The notes: generated by a model from the letters alone, not told the origin. A DNA stretch of 59,556 nt from Fimenecus sp045545735 (GCA_045545735.1 JAZQBM010000009.1:1-59556); one strand, 5' to 3'. Shown: positions 32,832 through 42,885, numbered from the stretch's first letter. Made by a program: numbers and translations.

Positions 32832-34355
32832 TTATTGCAAATTTATGAAATCTTTAATCGGTGTAAAGTCAATTCCCTTTACATTTTTCACTAAATCATA
32901 GAATACCTTACAGATTTCAACACAACCGCCCTCTACTTCACTTTCAGTATTAAACGGCATTACAGGGTCGTGAACGGAAAGTCGGAGTAAAAACCAACCT
33001 TTTTTATTCTCATCTGCAAATGAAACTCGCACACCCTCGTAATTATCAGGTGCTAAAATCATATCTGTATCTTTTTCTGCAACAACCTTAATCTCTTCAA
33101 TAAGATTTTCACCGATTTCACGGAAATTCTCTACAGTAATATTAAATCGCAGTTCTTTTTCTTCAAGTGGCTTTTTAAGAGATTTTATGCAGTCGCCAAT
33201 CTTCTTGCCCTCTTTACGAAGCACAGCCGCTTTGATAATGATTTTTGTAATGAGATAAGCACCATCATCAAGGTAATAGTTTTCTTTAAATGCTGCATGA
33301 CCTGATGTTTCAATAGCAAGAGGAGTATTCTCGCCAAGACTTGTGCGACGGACTGCCTCATCAATAACATTTTTGTAGCCACGCTTAAAGCGAATATGCT
33401 TGCCACCAAGAGTATCTTCAATAAATTCGCGAAGTCCGTCACTAGTAACGGAGTCAGTAACAATGCTTCCGCCCTCATTACCCTCAAGTGCAATAACTGA
33501 TGCCAATGCAACTATTGAATTTCGGTTGATTTCGTCACCTTTTTCGTCAACGCAAGATGCACGGTCAACGTCAGTATCAAAAATTACGCCTAAATCACAA
33601 TTATTATTAATTGTTGCGTTACGTATATACTCCATAGCAACCTTATTTTCAGGGTTTGGAATATGATTAGGGAACATTCCGTCAGGCTCTAAAAACTGAC
33701 TTGCAGACACATCCGCACCAAGAGGTTCTAAAACTTGAGTTGCATAAAATCCGCCAACACCATTACCTGCATCAACTGCAATTTTGAAATTCTTCAACGG
33801 CTTGTCATAGTCTTCCGCATTAACGCCTTTTTTAATCATATTACGCAAAATTTCTGCGTATTCGTAAATATAATCAATTTCTGCAACTGTTCCGTTGTTT
33901 TCAGCCTTGTCGCAAGGCTCGTTTTCAGCAACCGAAAGAATTGATTTAAGTTCTTCCCCTGAAAGTCCGCCGTCACGGGTAAAAAATTTAAGACCATTCC
34001 TGTCAAACGGATGATGACTTGCAGTAATCTGAATTGCACCGTCACACTCTCTTGTCACAGTTGTCATAAACATAGCAGGAGTTGAACAGTATGAGCAATT
34101 GAGAATATTAACACCCATCTCGCTGACTGCACCAATTACTGCCGTTCTTATTCTGTCTGCTGAAATTCTTGAATCATGTCCGACAGACACAAGCAACTCA
34201 TCAAATGCCTTGCCTGTTTTTTCGCTCAAAAACTTAATAAACGCTTTTGAAATGAATTTTACAACATTGTCAGTCAACTGAATTTCAGGGTATTTCTCTG
34301 TTGCAACTGCAACACCACGCACATCAGTACCACTTTTAAGATGCATTAATTTCAT
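32832..34355 (-). CDS. Phosphohexomutase (phosphomannomutase/phosphoglucomutase family)
   Basis: 507 residues. Four-domain alpha-PHM enzyme: SVGHDSRIS, the phosphoserine loop ITASHHPFDRNGLKFF, the magnesium loop DTDVDRASCVDEKGD, and the sugar-binding ETSGHAAFKENYYLDDG. It interconverts hexose 1- and 6-phosphates; glucose, mannose or glucosamine cannot be told apart. The ATG overlaps the stop codon of the upstream PLP-enzyme gene (ATGA), suggesting coupled translation. Confidence 0.9.
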   Translation of the reverse strand: MKLMHLKSGTDVRGVAVATEKYPEIQLTDNVVKFISKAFIKFLSEKTGKAFDELLVSVGHDSRISADRIRTAVIGAVSEMGVNILNCSYCSTPAMFMTTVTRECDGAIQITASHHPFDRNGLKFFTRDGGLSGEELKSILSVAENEPCDKAENNGTVAEIDYIYEYAEILRNMIKKGVNAEDYDKPLKNFKIAVDAGNGVGGFYATQVLEPLGADVSASQFLEPDGMFPNHIPNPENKVAMEYIRNATINNNCDLGVIFDTDVDRASCVDEKGDEINRNSIVALASVIALEGNEGGSIVTDSVTSDGLREFIEDTLGGKHIRFKRGYKNVIDEAVRRTSLGENTPLAIETSGHAAFKENYYLDDGAYLITKIIIKAAVLRKEGKKIGDCIKSLKKPLEEKELRFNITVENFREIGENLIEEIKVVAEKDTDMILAPDNYEGVRVSFADENKKGWFLLRLSVHDPVMPFNTESEVEGGCVEICKVFYDLVKNVKGIDFTPIKDFINLQ

Positions 34356-35623
34356 TTTATAAGACCTCTTTTCAAAAGCTCTTCTGTTGCTAGCATTACG
34401 CCGATTTTTCCGCTATGGAAGTTAAGTCCGCCCTGCATCCATACCGCAAATGGCTCGCGAAGTGGTGCGTCTGCCGACAACTCTATTGATGAACCCGACG
34501 TAAACGCACCTGCTGACATAATAACCTGATTATCATAACCGGGCATATCCCAAGGCTCTGGAGTTACATAAGAGTCAACGGGTGCACCCTTTTGAAGCCC
34601 TTGACAGAACGCAACAAGGTTTTCAGCATTCTCAAGACAAATTGCCTGAATAATATCGTGACGTGTTTCCTCGACTGTTGGTGTAACCTTAAATCCAAGT
34701 TCGGTATAAACAGATGCAGCAAAAACTGCAGTTTTAAGTGCCTCGCCAACAACGTGTGGAGCATTAAAAAGTCCCATAAAAAGACTTCTGTTCTGCCCGA
34801 GAGTTGCACCAACTTCTGTTCCCAAACCCGGAGTAGTAAGACGATAACCGCAAAGTTCAACTAAATCTTTTCTACCTGCAATATAACCACCACAAGCAGC
34901 AATTCCGCCACCTGCATTTTTAATAAGTGAGCCTGCAATTAAATCTGCACCAACTTCAGTTGGCTCTTTTTTCTCTGTAAATTCACCGTAGCAATTATCA
35001 ACCATTACAATTGCACGTTTGTTTACTCTGTGGACGATTTCGCAGACCTTTTCAATTTCATCAACAGAAATTGTGTGTCTTAAAGAGTAACCGCGTGAAC
35101 GCTGAATATAGACCATTCTTACGGCCTTGTCGCTTGCACATTCTTCGATTGCCGCGTAATCTATTTCATCATTTTCTGTTAAATCTATTTGTTGATAGTG
35201 CACACCAAAATCCGCAAGAGTGCCGTCACCCATATTCTTGCCACCAAGACCGATTGTAGAATGAAGTGTGTCATAAGGAGTGCCACTTACACAAAGCATT
35301 ACATCATCTGGTCGCAAAATACCATAAAGACAAACCGCAAGAGTGTGAGTACCACTTGCCAACGCACCCGCACGGATTATTGCACTTTCTGCACCGAAAA
35401 TATCTGCCGTAAGTACATCAAGCTTTTCTCTACCCTTGTCACCGTAGCCGTAGCCCGTTGAGTTGTTGAAATCCGTTTCGTCAACACAGTTTCTGATAAA
35501 TGCAGAAAGGACCTTTTGTTGATTATATTCAGTCAACTCATCAATTCCGCTAAATACAGGTTTTGCTTTTTCAAGTGCTGTATTTGATAATTCTTTAATT
35601 CTGTCGCTGATTTCAAAAAACAT
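34352..35623 (-). CDS. PLP enzyme of the methionine gamma-lyase-like (aluminium-resistance) family
   Basis: 423 residues. Conserved family landmarks: NNSTGYGYGDKGREKLD, RAGALASGTHTLAVCLYG, IVMVDNCYGEFTEKKEPTE, and the probable PLP Lys in LIAGSLIKNAGGGIA. The C-terminus has EPWDMPGYDNQVIMSAGAF. The family is annotated as methionine gamma-lyase-like from fold, but the reaction is unproven; it may act on a sulfur amino acid. Coupled by ATGA to the phosphohexomutase gene. Confidence 0.88.
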   Translation of the reverse strand: MFFEISDRIKELSNTALEKAKPVFSGIDELTEYNQQKVLSAFIRNCVDETDFNNSTGYGYGDKGREKLDVLTADIFGAESAIIRAGALASGTHTLAVCLYGILRPDDVMLCVSGTPYDTLHSTIGLGGKNMGDGTLADFGVHYQQIDLTENDEIDYAAIEECASDKAVRMVYIQRSRGYSLRHTISVDEIEKVCEIVHRVNKRAIVMVDNCYGEFTEKKEPTEVGADLIAGSLIKNAGGGIAACGGYIAGRKDLVELCGYRLTTPGLGTEVGATLGQNRSLFMGLFNAPHVVGEALKTAVFAASVYTELGFKVTPTVEETRHDIIQAICLENAENLVAFCQGLQKGAPVDSYVTPEPWDMPGYDNQVIMSAGAFTSGSSIELSADAPLREPFAVWMQGGLNFHSGKIGVMLATEELLKRGLIK

Positions 35624-35642
35624 TTTAATTTTCCTTTGTGTT

Positions 35643-36338
35643 TTATTTTGTTGTGTATTCGAAAATATCTTTCACGACTTTAAAGCCGAGTTTTTCATAA
35701 AATTTTACGTTGTAATCACGGGAAATTAAATAAACATCTTTTCTTGGAGAAATCGTTAGTAATTTTTTAACTATCGCCTTTCCATAGCCTTGTCCCCTGT
35801 ATTTCTCTTTTGTAAAAATATCAGAGATAAAAGCTAAATCTTTATTAAACGAGATAAATCCACCACTAATTGTATGTAATCCCTTTTCAATAATAGCACC
35901 TTCACAACAACCTTTAAGATGTAAAAACTTCTTTACAGTTGTGTTTTCGGGTGTAAGTCTATCATTTAACTTTTCAATTTTGCCGTATTGAGTGTATTTT
36001 ATGCCCTTTTCGCCGACGATTTTATCTAACGAAATATGCATTAGATGCTTTTTATCTATTTGTTTGTATGGAAGTTTGTCTGACGATAAAACTGTACCGT
36101 TAATCACAAATGAAAGTTCTTCAAAATCGGCATTTTCGCTTACAAAAACAACACATTTTTCATTGTCTCCCGAAATTATTGCCGTAATTTGATTTTCATC
36201 GTTATATTGTGCCCACAGGACCCCGTCGTTCAACTCACAATCCATAAAAAATCCCGTTTGCGAAAGAAGTATTGCAGTATTCTCTCTTTCTAAATAGTTA
36301 AAAATTAACTTATCGAGGAAGTTTACCGATTTAACCAT
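35643..36338 (-). CDS. GNAT-family acetyltransferase
   Basis: 231 residues; start ATG 36338 (GAGGAG upstream), overlapping the end of the M42 gene by eight bases. The acetyl-CoA loop is KEKYRGQGYGKAIVKKLL (aa ~190), and the end GFKVVKDIFEY is typical. The N-terminal ~130 residues form a divergent domain without known motif. Substrate unknown. Confidence 0.82.
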   Translation of the reverse strand: MVKSVNFLDKLIFNYLERENTAILLSQTGFFMDCELNDGVLWAQYNDENQITAIISGDNEKCVVFVSENADFEELSFVINGTVLSSDKLPYKQIDKKHLMHISLDKIVGEKGIKYTQYGKIEKLNDRLTPENTTVKKFLHLKGCCEGAIIEKGLHTISGGFISFNKDLAFISDIFTKEKYRGQGYGKAIVKKLLTISPRKDVYLISRDYNVKFYEKLGFKVVKDIFEYTTK

Positions 36339-37347
36339 TCGCAAACTCCTCTAAAAGTGCTTTTACAAGGGATTTCACGCTTTCCATATCTGCCTTACTA
36401 CCCACAGATGCAGAAGAATGAATATATCTGCAAGGAAGTGACACCGCGATAGTTTTAATTCCCCCTGCTGACTTATGGATTGCAGACGCGTCATTTCCGC
36501 CCGCCACAACGGTTTTAGTTTGATTTGCAATACCGTTTTTATCTGCAATTTCACGTGCTTTTTTGTATAAATCCTTATTGTAAATTGTGCCCCTGTCCAT
36601 AAAGGAAACAACAGCACCACGACCAACTTTACAAACCTTTTTATTTTCAGGTGTATCGGGAATGTCTGACGCAGTTGTTGTTTCAATTACAATTGCATAA
36701 TCCGGCTTTACCGTGTATGCAGAAGCGGTTGCACCGCGAGTGCCAACTTCTTCTTGAACTGTGAAAACACAAGTGTAGTTAATTTTTGACTTTTCTTGTA
36801 AAAGTTCAAGCACAATACCGCAACCCAGACGGTCATCAAGGGCCTTTGATTTAATCATATCGTTGCCAAATTCAACAAAATCTGACTTGAAGTACCCAAA
36901 ATCACCGAGAGAAATATATTTTTCAGCTTCTTCTCGGCTTTCAAATCCAAAATCCACAGAAACATCTATAATTTCAGGAATTTTCTTTGCCTCGTCGCTA
37001 CTGCATTGATGAATTGCTTTAGCACCTGCAACACCGATACAACCATTTATAGTTAATTTTTTACCAAAAAGTGCAGAGTTGTCAATTCCGCCTACACTTG
37101 CAACGTTAACAAAGCCCTCATCAGTAATATAAGTTACAATAAAACCGACTTCATCCATATGTGCAAAAAGTGCAACTTTGTTTTTTGGCTCGATTTCGCC
37201 TTTTTTGTCAACTATTAAATTTCCCATAGGGTCAACTGTGTATTCGCAATCATCAGGGAGTTTTGAAATTATGAAATCGCGAACTGCTTTTTCGTCACCT
37301 GATGTGCCATTAAGCAAACAAAGGGTTTTTAAAAGTTCAAAGTTCAT
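36331..37347 (-). CDS. M42-family metallo-aminopeptidase (copy 2)
   Basis: 338 residues, start ATG 37347 behind AAAGGGTGTGAG. Metal ligands and catalytic residues are intact: AHMDEVGF, LDDRLGCG, FTVQEEVGTRGA, and the late IHSSASVGSKAD. M42 enzymes are large ring-shaped aminopeptidases that trim peptides in the cytoplasm; the older name of the group includes glutamyl aminopeptidase and 'endoglucanase M'. It begins four bases after copy 1 ends, so they are one operon and may co-assemble. Confidence 0.93.
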   Translation of the reverse strand: MNFELLKTLCLLNGTSGDEKAVRDFIISKLPDDCEYTVDPMGNLIVDKKGEIEPKNKVALFAHMDEVGFIVTYITDEGFVNVASVGGIDNSALFGKKLTINGCIGVAGAKAIHQCSSDEAKKIPEIIDVSVDFGFESREEAEKYISLGDFGYFKSDFVEFGNDMIKSKALDDRLGCGIVLELLQEKSKINYTCVFTVQEEVGTRGATASAYTVKPDYAIVIETTTASDIPDTPENKKVCKVGRGAVVSFMDRGTIYNKDLYKKAREIADKNGIANQTKTVVAGGNDASAIHKSAGGIKTIAVSLPCRYIHSSASVGSKADMESVKSLVKALLEEFANG

Positions 37348-37351
37348 AATC

Positions 37352-38344
37352 TCACACCCTTTCCAAAAATTCCGCAATCAGTTTTGCACAAGACTCAATA
37401 TCACGAATATCAACCATCTCAACGGGTGTGTGCATATATCTTTGCGGAAGTGACACAAGTGCTGACGGCACGCCACCTTTTGAAATGGTGATATGGTCTG
37501 CATTTGTTCCTGTTTTACCGTTCATAATCTCTTTTTGATAAGGAATGTTATTTTCTTTTGCGATTTCTACAAGCAACTCCGAATATTCACGGCAAAGAAT
37601 TGGCGAATAACCAATCATAGCCCCGCCGTTCATTTTTCCGCAATCTTTAGCATTTGAATCGGGAGTTGTTGCAAAACTTACATCAACTGAAAGTGACAAA
37701 TCTGCATTCACATTAAATGACGCACAAGTTGCACCTGTGCCACCTGTTTCTTCCTGTGCGGAGCAAACAAGTGTAATTTCATTTTCAGTATTTGTATATT
37801 CAAGTGCTTTCAAAAGTACTGCAATTCCACCACGGTCATCAATATAAGTAGCCGAAACTCTATTTTCGCCAAGTTTTTCAAATGAAGTTTTGAAACTTGC
37901 TTTGTCACCTTCGCAGATTACCTTTTCAGCATCTTCTTTAGTCATTCCAATATCCGCAACGCAAGTGCCGTCAGTTGAAACTTTGCTTTCACCATTTGAA
38001 AGATGTGGTGGCACAGTACAAACCACACCGTAAATATCTTTTTTGCCGTGGATTGTAAGTTCCATTCCCTCAACTGTACGCATATCAACTCCGCCAACTT
38101 TTGTAAGTCGCACAAAGCCGTCGTCAGTAATACCCGTTACAACAAAACCGATAGTATCAAGATGAGCATCAAGCAAAATGTGCTTACCCTTACCGTTACG
38201 GTGAATGATTATATTACCTGCATTGTCACAAGAAACATCACCATACAGTGAAAAAAGCCCCTTGAGTGCTTCAAAGGAGCTGTTTTCTTCCCCCGCAACA
38301 CCGTGGGGGGAAGTTAATTTTTCTAAAAGTTCAATAGTTGTCAT
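37352..38344 (-). CDS. M42-family metallo-aminopeptidase (copy 1)
   Basis: 330 residues, ATG 38344 (MTTIELLEKL). Active-site blocks: DAHLDTIGF, IDDRGGIAVL, CSAQEETGGTGA, RYMHTPVEMVDIRD. Compared with copy 2 several binding-loop residues differ (LDTIG for MDEVG), so specificity probably differs. Heads the operon M42-M42-GNAT-PLP enzyme-phosphohexomutase. Confidence 0.93.
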   Translation of the reverse strand: MTTIELLEKLTSPHGVAGEENSSFEALKGLFSLYGDVSCDNAGNIIIHRNGKGKHILLDAHLDTIGFVVTGITDDGFVRLTKVGGVDMRTVEGMELTIHGKKDIYGVVCTVPPHLSNGESKVSTDGTCVADIGMTKEDAEKVICEGDKASFKTSFEKLGENRVSATYIDDRGGIAVLLKALEYTNTENEITLVCSAQEETGGTGATCASFNVNADLSLSVDVSFATTPDSNAKDCGKMNGGAMIGYSPILCREYSELLVEIAKENNIPYQKEIMNGKTGTNADHITISKGGVPSALVSLPQRYMHTPVEMVDIRDIESCAKLIAEFLERV

Positions 38345-38412
38345 TTTTATCAACCTTAAAAATTTTTTATTTTTGCAAACTCTTTAAATATTAAACTTTT
38401 AATATTGTTGAG

Positions 38413-38500
38413 TAGATTTTTCGTAAGACAAGGCGTGACATCGCAGAAATATGCATATATTTCAAGATGGCACAACACAGTATTACGGAAAATATACCAA
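38413..38500. repeat. AT-rich imperfect palindrome (dispersed-repeat type)
   Basis: Left arm TTTTTCGTAAGACAAGGCG and right arm AGTATTACGGAAAATA are inverted, meeting at an ATGCATAT centre; the arms also match as GACATCGCAG / CAAGATGGCAC. It lies in the spacer between galactokinase and the M42 operon. A partial second copy (one arm: GAAGTATTACGGAAAATAT) is at 43015-43036. Confidence 0.65.
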
Positions 38501-38505
38501 CAAGA

Positions 38506-39786
38506 TTATATTTCAGTACCACCAACTGGGCGAATAATTAAAACGTAGCAAGAACCCTCGCCAAAAATACTTTGAATAGCATTTTTGTAGTCTGCAAGGA
38601 TTTCGTTTGGAACGAATGCCTGAATTGTACCTGCAAATCCACCGCCGTGAACACGCCAAGCACCCTTGCCTTTAAGAATACTTTCGCTGAGTGCAAGTGC
38701 TAATGATACAGGCTGTTCAAGTGGCTTTTTAACAGAAAATACATTCTGATTATACTTGTATGATGAGTCACCACTTTCAAGTATGTAAGACTTAAATGTT
38801 TCAAAGTCGCCGTTTTTGAGGGCGTCAACTTCTTTCAATACTCTTTCATTATCTGCAAAGAAGTGCATAGCACGAAGAACTGCTCTGTCGCCTACCTTCT
38901 CGCGTACTGCAGGAATATTTTTCTTAAACTCTTCTTCTGGGACTTCGCGAAGAACATTCTTACCGAAACAACCTGCAACTGACTCCATTTCACTACGGAT
39001 TGCAGCGTAATCGTCAGTCAAATCTGAATGGCTACCCTTTGTATCAACAATGCAAAGAGAGTGACCTGAAGATGCAAAATCATATTTTACTTCGTTAACA
39101 ATCGGTTCTGATGGATTATTAAAATCAATTGTAACAAAGCTACCAACTGAACAAGCCATCTGGTCCATAAGTCCGCAAGGTTTGTCAAAGTAAACATTTT
39201 CAGCGTACTGTGCAATTTTTGCGATTGTGATTGCATCAACTTTACCGTCATTGTAAAGATAGTTGAGCATTGTACCAACAAGCACTTCATAAGCTGCAGA
39301 AGAAGAAAGTCCTGAACCGGAAAGCACGCTTGACATTGTTACTGCATCAAATCCGCCAATTTTGTAGCCGTATTTAAGGAAACCTGCACACATACCACGA
39401 ACGAGTGCCGGTGAATGACCCTTTTCATTTTCTTTTATTTCAAGGTCTGTAATATCACAAACGTCCATATTGTAACCACGTGATTTTACGCGAACTATAT
39501 TTTCGTCATTCTTTGATGCAACTGCAATAGCATCAAGATTAATACTTGCAGCAAGAACTCTACCGTGGTTGTGGTCTGTGTGGTTACCGCCAACTTCAGT
39601 TCTGCCCGGTGCAGAGAAAAGACGAACATCTCTGTTTTCACTGAAAATCTCTGCAAAATCGTTTGCAAGAGATACATATCTTTCGTGCTGTTCTTTTACT
39701 GCCTCATCTGTTACATATACTCTCTTAAATCTTTCGTCATATGCACCGTTTAAGATTTCATTCTTCAATACATTTATCGTTGCCAT
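38506..39786 (-). CDS. galK: Galactokinase
   Basis: 426 residues. GHMP kinase landmarks in order: the sugar-binding APGRTEVGGNHTDHNHG (aa ~60), the ATP loop SVLSGSGLSSSAAYEV, and the C-terminal VHGGGFAGTIQAFVP. It phosphorylates galactose at C1, the first step of the Leloir pathway. No galT or galE lies beside it. Its first codons overlap the end of the upstream TVP38 gene by 29 bases. Confidence 0.93.
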   Translation of the reverse strand: MATINVLKNEILNGAYDERFKRVYVTDEAVKEQHERYVSLANDFAEIFSENRDVRLFSAPGRTEVGGNHTDHNHGRVLAASINLDAIAVASKNDENIVRVKSRGYNMDVCDITDLEIKENEKGHSPALVRGMCAGFLKYGYKIGGFDAVTMSSVLSGSGLSSSAAYEVLVGTMLNYLYNDGKVDAITIAKIAQYAENVYFDKPCGLMDQMACSVGSFVTIDFNNPSEPIVNEVKYDFASSGHSLCIVDTKGSHSDLTDDYAAIRSEMESVAGCFGKNVLREVPEEEFKKNIPAVREKVGDRAVLRAMHFFADNERVLKEVDALKNGDFETFKSYILESGDSSYKYNQNVFSVKKPLEQPVSLALALSESILKGKGAWRVHGGGFAGTIQAFVPNEILADYKNAIQSIFGEGSCYVLIIRPVGGTEI

Positions 39787-40504
39787 TTTTATTTTCTCCT
39801 TTTCGTTTTTCCAATGCTATATTTGTTATTAAAACTGTAACTCCCGAAACAATCAAAAGAATTATTACGGGTGCCATAAAGTGCCAAGTGAACGGTTGGG
39901 CAATATTACCGCCGATTACCGAATAAGTCCAGAGTTTAATAAAATACCCTGCAATTGATGCCACCATAAATTTACCATAAGGAAATTTAATTCCACCGTA
40001 AAACTGACTTGCCATATTAATAGGTACTGACGGAATAAGTCTTATAAGAAACAGTACGCCAAGTTTTGTTTTACCTGCGTGTTTTAGCATTTCGCTGACG
40101 TTTTCATACTTTTTGAGTTTGCGTAGTGCAACACCCTCGTCAAGTCGTCTGCCAAACCAATATACTATTGAAAGTGTTATTGAAAAACCAACAATGTTAA
40201 GTATCAATGCGGTTGCAGGTTCAAACATAACACCTGTCATAATCATAATAAAAGGGAAAGGAATTGGTGCAACGGATTTAAGTGCATAAATAGCCAATAT
40301 TGCAAGACCAATAAGCCAGTTATTCTCAAGTGACTGAATAAAATCCTGCAATTTACCCAAAGCCCTAAGAAACTCTGCCCAGCCACCTTCGGCAACCTGA
40401 GTGCTCATAATTAGCGTAATTATTGTAAGCAGAATTGCTACTGCAAAAAAGCCGATTGCACTAAGATTCATAGCACCTTTTCTGTCAAGATTGCGTTTTT
40501 CCAT
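39758..40504 (-). CDS. TVP38/TMEM64-family (DedA-like) membrane protein
   Basis: 248 residues, start ATG 40504 behind AAAGGGG. About six membrane segments; the family core is seen as SVAPIPFPFIMIMTGVMF (aa ~85) and LFLIRLIPSVPINMASQFYGGIKFPYGKFMVAS (aa ~155-190). VTT-domain proteins are thought to move or scramble lipids. It precedes galK with an overlap; a functional link is not evident. Confidence 0.9.
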   Translation of the reverse strand: MEKRNLDRKGAMNLSAIGFFAVAILLTIITLIMSTQVAEGGWAEFLRALGKLQDFIQSLENNWLIGLAILAIYALKSVAPIPFPFIMIMTGVMFEPATALILNIVGFSITLSIVYWFGRRLDEGVALRKLKKYENVSEMLKHAGKTKLGVLFLIRLIPSVPINMASQFYGGIKFPYGKFMVASIAGYFIKLWTYSVIGGNIAQPFTWHFMAPVIILLIVSGVTVLITNIALEKRKGENKNGNDKCIEE

Positions 40505-40539
40505 TTGCATCCCCTTTCTTTGCATAATCATACATTATA

Positions 40540-40568
40540 ATTTTATAATATTTACGCTAAAAGGTCAA
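40540..40568 (-). promoter_or_regulatory. Promoter of the TVP38-galK operon
   Basis: On the minus strand TTGACC, 17-base spacer, TAAAAT. Confidence 0.6.
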
Positions 40569-40577
40569 TATTTTTTA

Positions 40578-40606
40578 TTGTTATATTAAGTAATATATGG
40601 TAAAAT
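40578..40606 (+). promoter_or_regulatory. Promoter of the hydroxyacid dehydrogenase operon
   Basis: TTGTTA, 17-base spacer, TAAAAT. Back-to-back with the TVP38 promoter. Confidence 0.55.
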
Positions 40607-40640
40607 ATATGCATTAAAGACTAATTAAGGCGTGATTACT

Positions 40641-41600
40641 TTGAAAATAGTAGTACTTGATTCCTACGCGTTAAATCCCGGCGATTTATCTTGGGATTGG
40701 CTTGAAAAATTAGGCGACTGTGAAATTCACCACCGCACACCGCAAGATTTGATATTAGAACGATGTGAAGGTGCAGAAATTATTTTAACAAATAAAACAC
40801 CCCTCACCGCTGAAACTCTAGAGAAATTACCTAATCTTAAATATATTGCCCTGCTATCAACAGGTTATAATATTGTTGATTGTGATTATGCAAAGAGTCG
40901 CGGAATTCCCGTTTCAAATATTCCTGCATACTCAACTAATGCCGTGGCACAATTAACTTTTTCATTAATTTTAGAAATTACCAACGCAGTTGGACTTCAC
41001 AGCGAAAGCGTTAAAAATGGTGATTGGACTAATTGTCCCGACTTTTGCTACTGGAAAACACCGCTGACCGAATTGTGCGGTAAAACTCTTGGCATTGTTG
41101 GATTTGGTCAGATTGGTCAGGCAGTTGCCGATATTGCAGAAGCTTTCAAAATGAATGTGATTGCAGTTTCAGGTCACGAAACCGACCAAAGTCACCGTAA
41201 AAACTTCAAATGGGTTGATATGGAAACTCTTACAAGGGATAGCGACATAATCTCATTCCATTGTCCCCTCACCCCAAAAACTACGGGGCTTGTAAATAAA
41301 GATTTTATTGACAAATGCAAAGATGGTGCAATAATTATAAACACAAGTCGCGGTCCTGTTGTAAACGATAATGATTTAGCAGACGCCTTGAATAATGGTA
41401 AACTTCGCGGTGCAGGTCTTGACGTGCTAACAATTGAACCACCAAAAGCGGACAATCCGTTGCTTGCTGCTAAAAATTGTTTTATTACTCCCCATATTGC
41501 ATGGGCAGGTTTTGAAACAAGAGAACGACTTATGAATATTCTTAAAGAAAATATTACTGCATACCTAAACGGCAATCCGCAAAATGTAGTAAATAAGTGA
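40641..41600 (+). CDS. D-isomer-specific 2-hydroxyacid dehydrogenase
   Basis: About 319 residues. NAD loop LGIVGFGQIGQAVADI, then the catalytic Arg in NTSRGPVVND, Glu in IEPPKADNP and His in TPHIAW. It reduces a 2-oxoacid (hydroxypyruvate or glycerate type is likely, from overall similarity to glycerate dehydrogenases). I favour TTG 40641 as start because AAGG lies ten bases upstream; GTG 40632 is an alternative that nearly touches the ribosome site. It forms an operon with the PHP-domain gene ten bases downstream. Confidence 0.9.
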   Translation: MKIVVLDSYALNPGDLSWDWLEKLGDCEIHHRTPQDLILERCEGAEIILTNKTPLTAETLEKLPNLKYIALLSTGYNIVDCDYAKSRGIPVSNIPAYSTNAVAQLTFSLILEITNAVGLHSESVKNGDWTNCPDFCYWKTPLTELCGKTLGIVGFGQIGQAVADIAEAFKMNVIAVSGHETDQSHRKNFKWVDMETLTRDSDIISFHCPLTPKTTGLVNKDFIDKCKDGAIIINTSRGPVVNDNDLADALNNGKLRGAGLDVLTIEPPKADNPLLAAKNCFITPHIAWAGFETRERLMNILKENITAYLNGNPQNVVNK

Positions 41601-41610
41601 GGTAATAAAA

Positions 41611-42885
41611 ATGGCAAAATACAAAATTACAAATCCATATGAAAGCGTAACCGATTTGCTGGGCGATATGGAACATCATTACAAAACAAATTTGCATACA
41701 CATTCAACTTATAGTGATGCAAACGACACAATGACCGATATGATTAAAGGCTTTTATGATAATGATTTTGACATTCTTGCCTTTGCAGAGCACGGCATTT
41801 TAGGTAAGTACTGGAATGAAGAACCCACACATATTCCGTTCTTTAATTTCCAGTATTTATGGCACGGCAAACGCAGTTATTTAACTGAAGAACAGTATAA
41901 AGGCATTAAAGCGGGTACATACAAAACAAAAAATAATACAAGAACAAAAACTCGTGGTCTTGAAGATGTGCCTAATGCCATTGAATGTAATATGTTCACC
42001 GTTATGAAAAACCACGTGAACGGTTATTTTACTGACAACGCATATGAGGGTGTGCAGGGTCTTGAATATGACTACGAAATCCCTATGGCACTCATTGAAA
42101 AAAGTGGCGGTATTTCTCATATAAACCACCCAACCGACTTGTTGCAGGCAAAGAAAAATCCCGACTGTGCAAAAGACCCGAAAAACATTGCTTTCTTTGC
42201 AAATCTTATTATGAAATTCCCGTCTTGTATGGGTATTGAAGTTCTTAATATGTATGATATTCCAAACCGTAGCGACAGAATTTTATGGGATGAACTTTTG
42301 AAACTTCTTACACCATACGGTCGTAAAGTGTTCGGTTTCTCAAACAGCGACGCTCATCAGGTTGACCAGATTGACACCGCATTTATGGACTTTATTCTTC
42401 CTGAATATTCACTCGACACACTTCGCAACGCTATGGAAACAGGTGCATTCTTCTCAATTGCCCGTTACGCTAAAAACGAGTTGGGTGAAGACTTTGCGGG
42501 CGTTGGACCTTGCCCAAGAGTTACAAAAATTGCAGTTGATAATGAAAATGATACAATCACTCTTACAGGTATTAATTGCAAAGAAATCGATTGGATTGCT
42601 GACGGCGAAGTTATCAAGACTGAAAATATTGATGCTGACGGCGAAATGACAACAACTATCAACCTTGCAGAGTATTCTGACAAAATCAGTTGTTATGTTC
42701 GTGCACAACTTAAAGGTAAAGGCGGAATTTGTTTAACTCAGGCATTTATTCTTGATGACGGCAATATGGAAAACCTTAAAAAACCAATTCTTAAAGAAGT
42801 AATGACGGAAGAACAAAAGAAAAAACGCAAGTTCTACAGCAAAAAGCTCGGTGTTGTTTACGGAAAGATTACAAAGAAAATATAA
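41611..42885 (+). CDS. PHP-domain protein
   Basis: 424 residues. The metal-binding PHP motif LHTHSTYSDAND is at aa ~29-40, then FAEHG (aa ~60), a histidine in SHINHPTD (aa ~172), and FSNSDAHQVDQID (aa ~250). These are the usual four blocks of a polymerase/histidinol-phosphatase-type phosphoesterase. A ~110-residue beta-rich tail (aa ~300-424) follows. The family acts on phosphate esters or anhydrides; here the substrate is unknown. Operon with the 2-hydroxyacid dehydrogenase. Confidence 0.85.
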   Translation: MAKYKITNPYESVTDLLGDMEHHYKTNLHTHSTYSDANDTMTDMIKGFYDNDFDILAFAEHGILGKYWNEEPTHIPFFNFQYLWHGKRSYLTEEQYKGIKAGTYKTKNNTRTKTRGLEDVPNAIECNMFTVMKNHVNGYFTDNAYEGVQGLEYDYEIPMALIEKSGGISHINHPTDLLQAKKNPDCAKDPKNIAFFANLIMKFPSCMGIEVLNMYDIPNRSDRILWDELLKLLTPYGRKVFGFSNSDAHQVDQIDTAFMDFILPEYSLDTLRNAMETGAFFSIARYAKNELGEDFAGVGPCPRVTKIAVDNENDTITLTGINCKEIDWIADGEVIKTENIDADGEMTTTINLAEYSDKISCYVRAQLKGKGGICLTQAFILDDGNMENLKKPILKEVMTEEQKKKRKFYSKKLGVVYGKITKKI

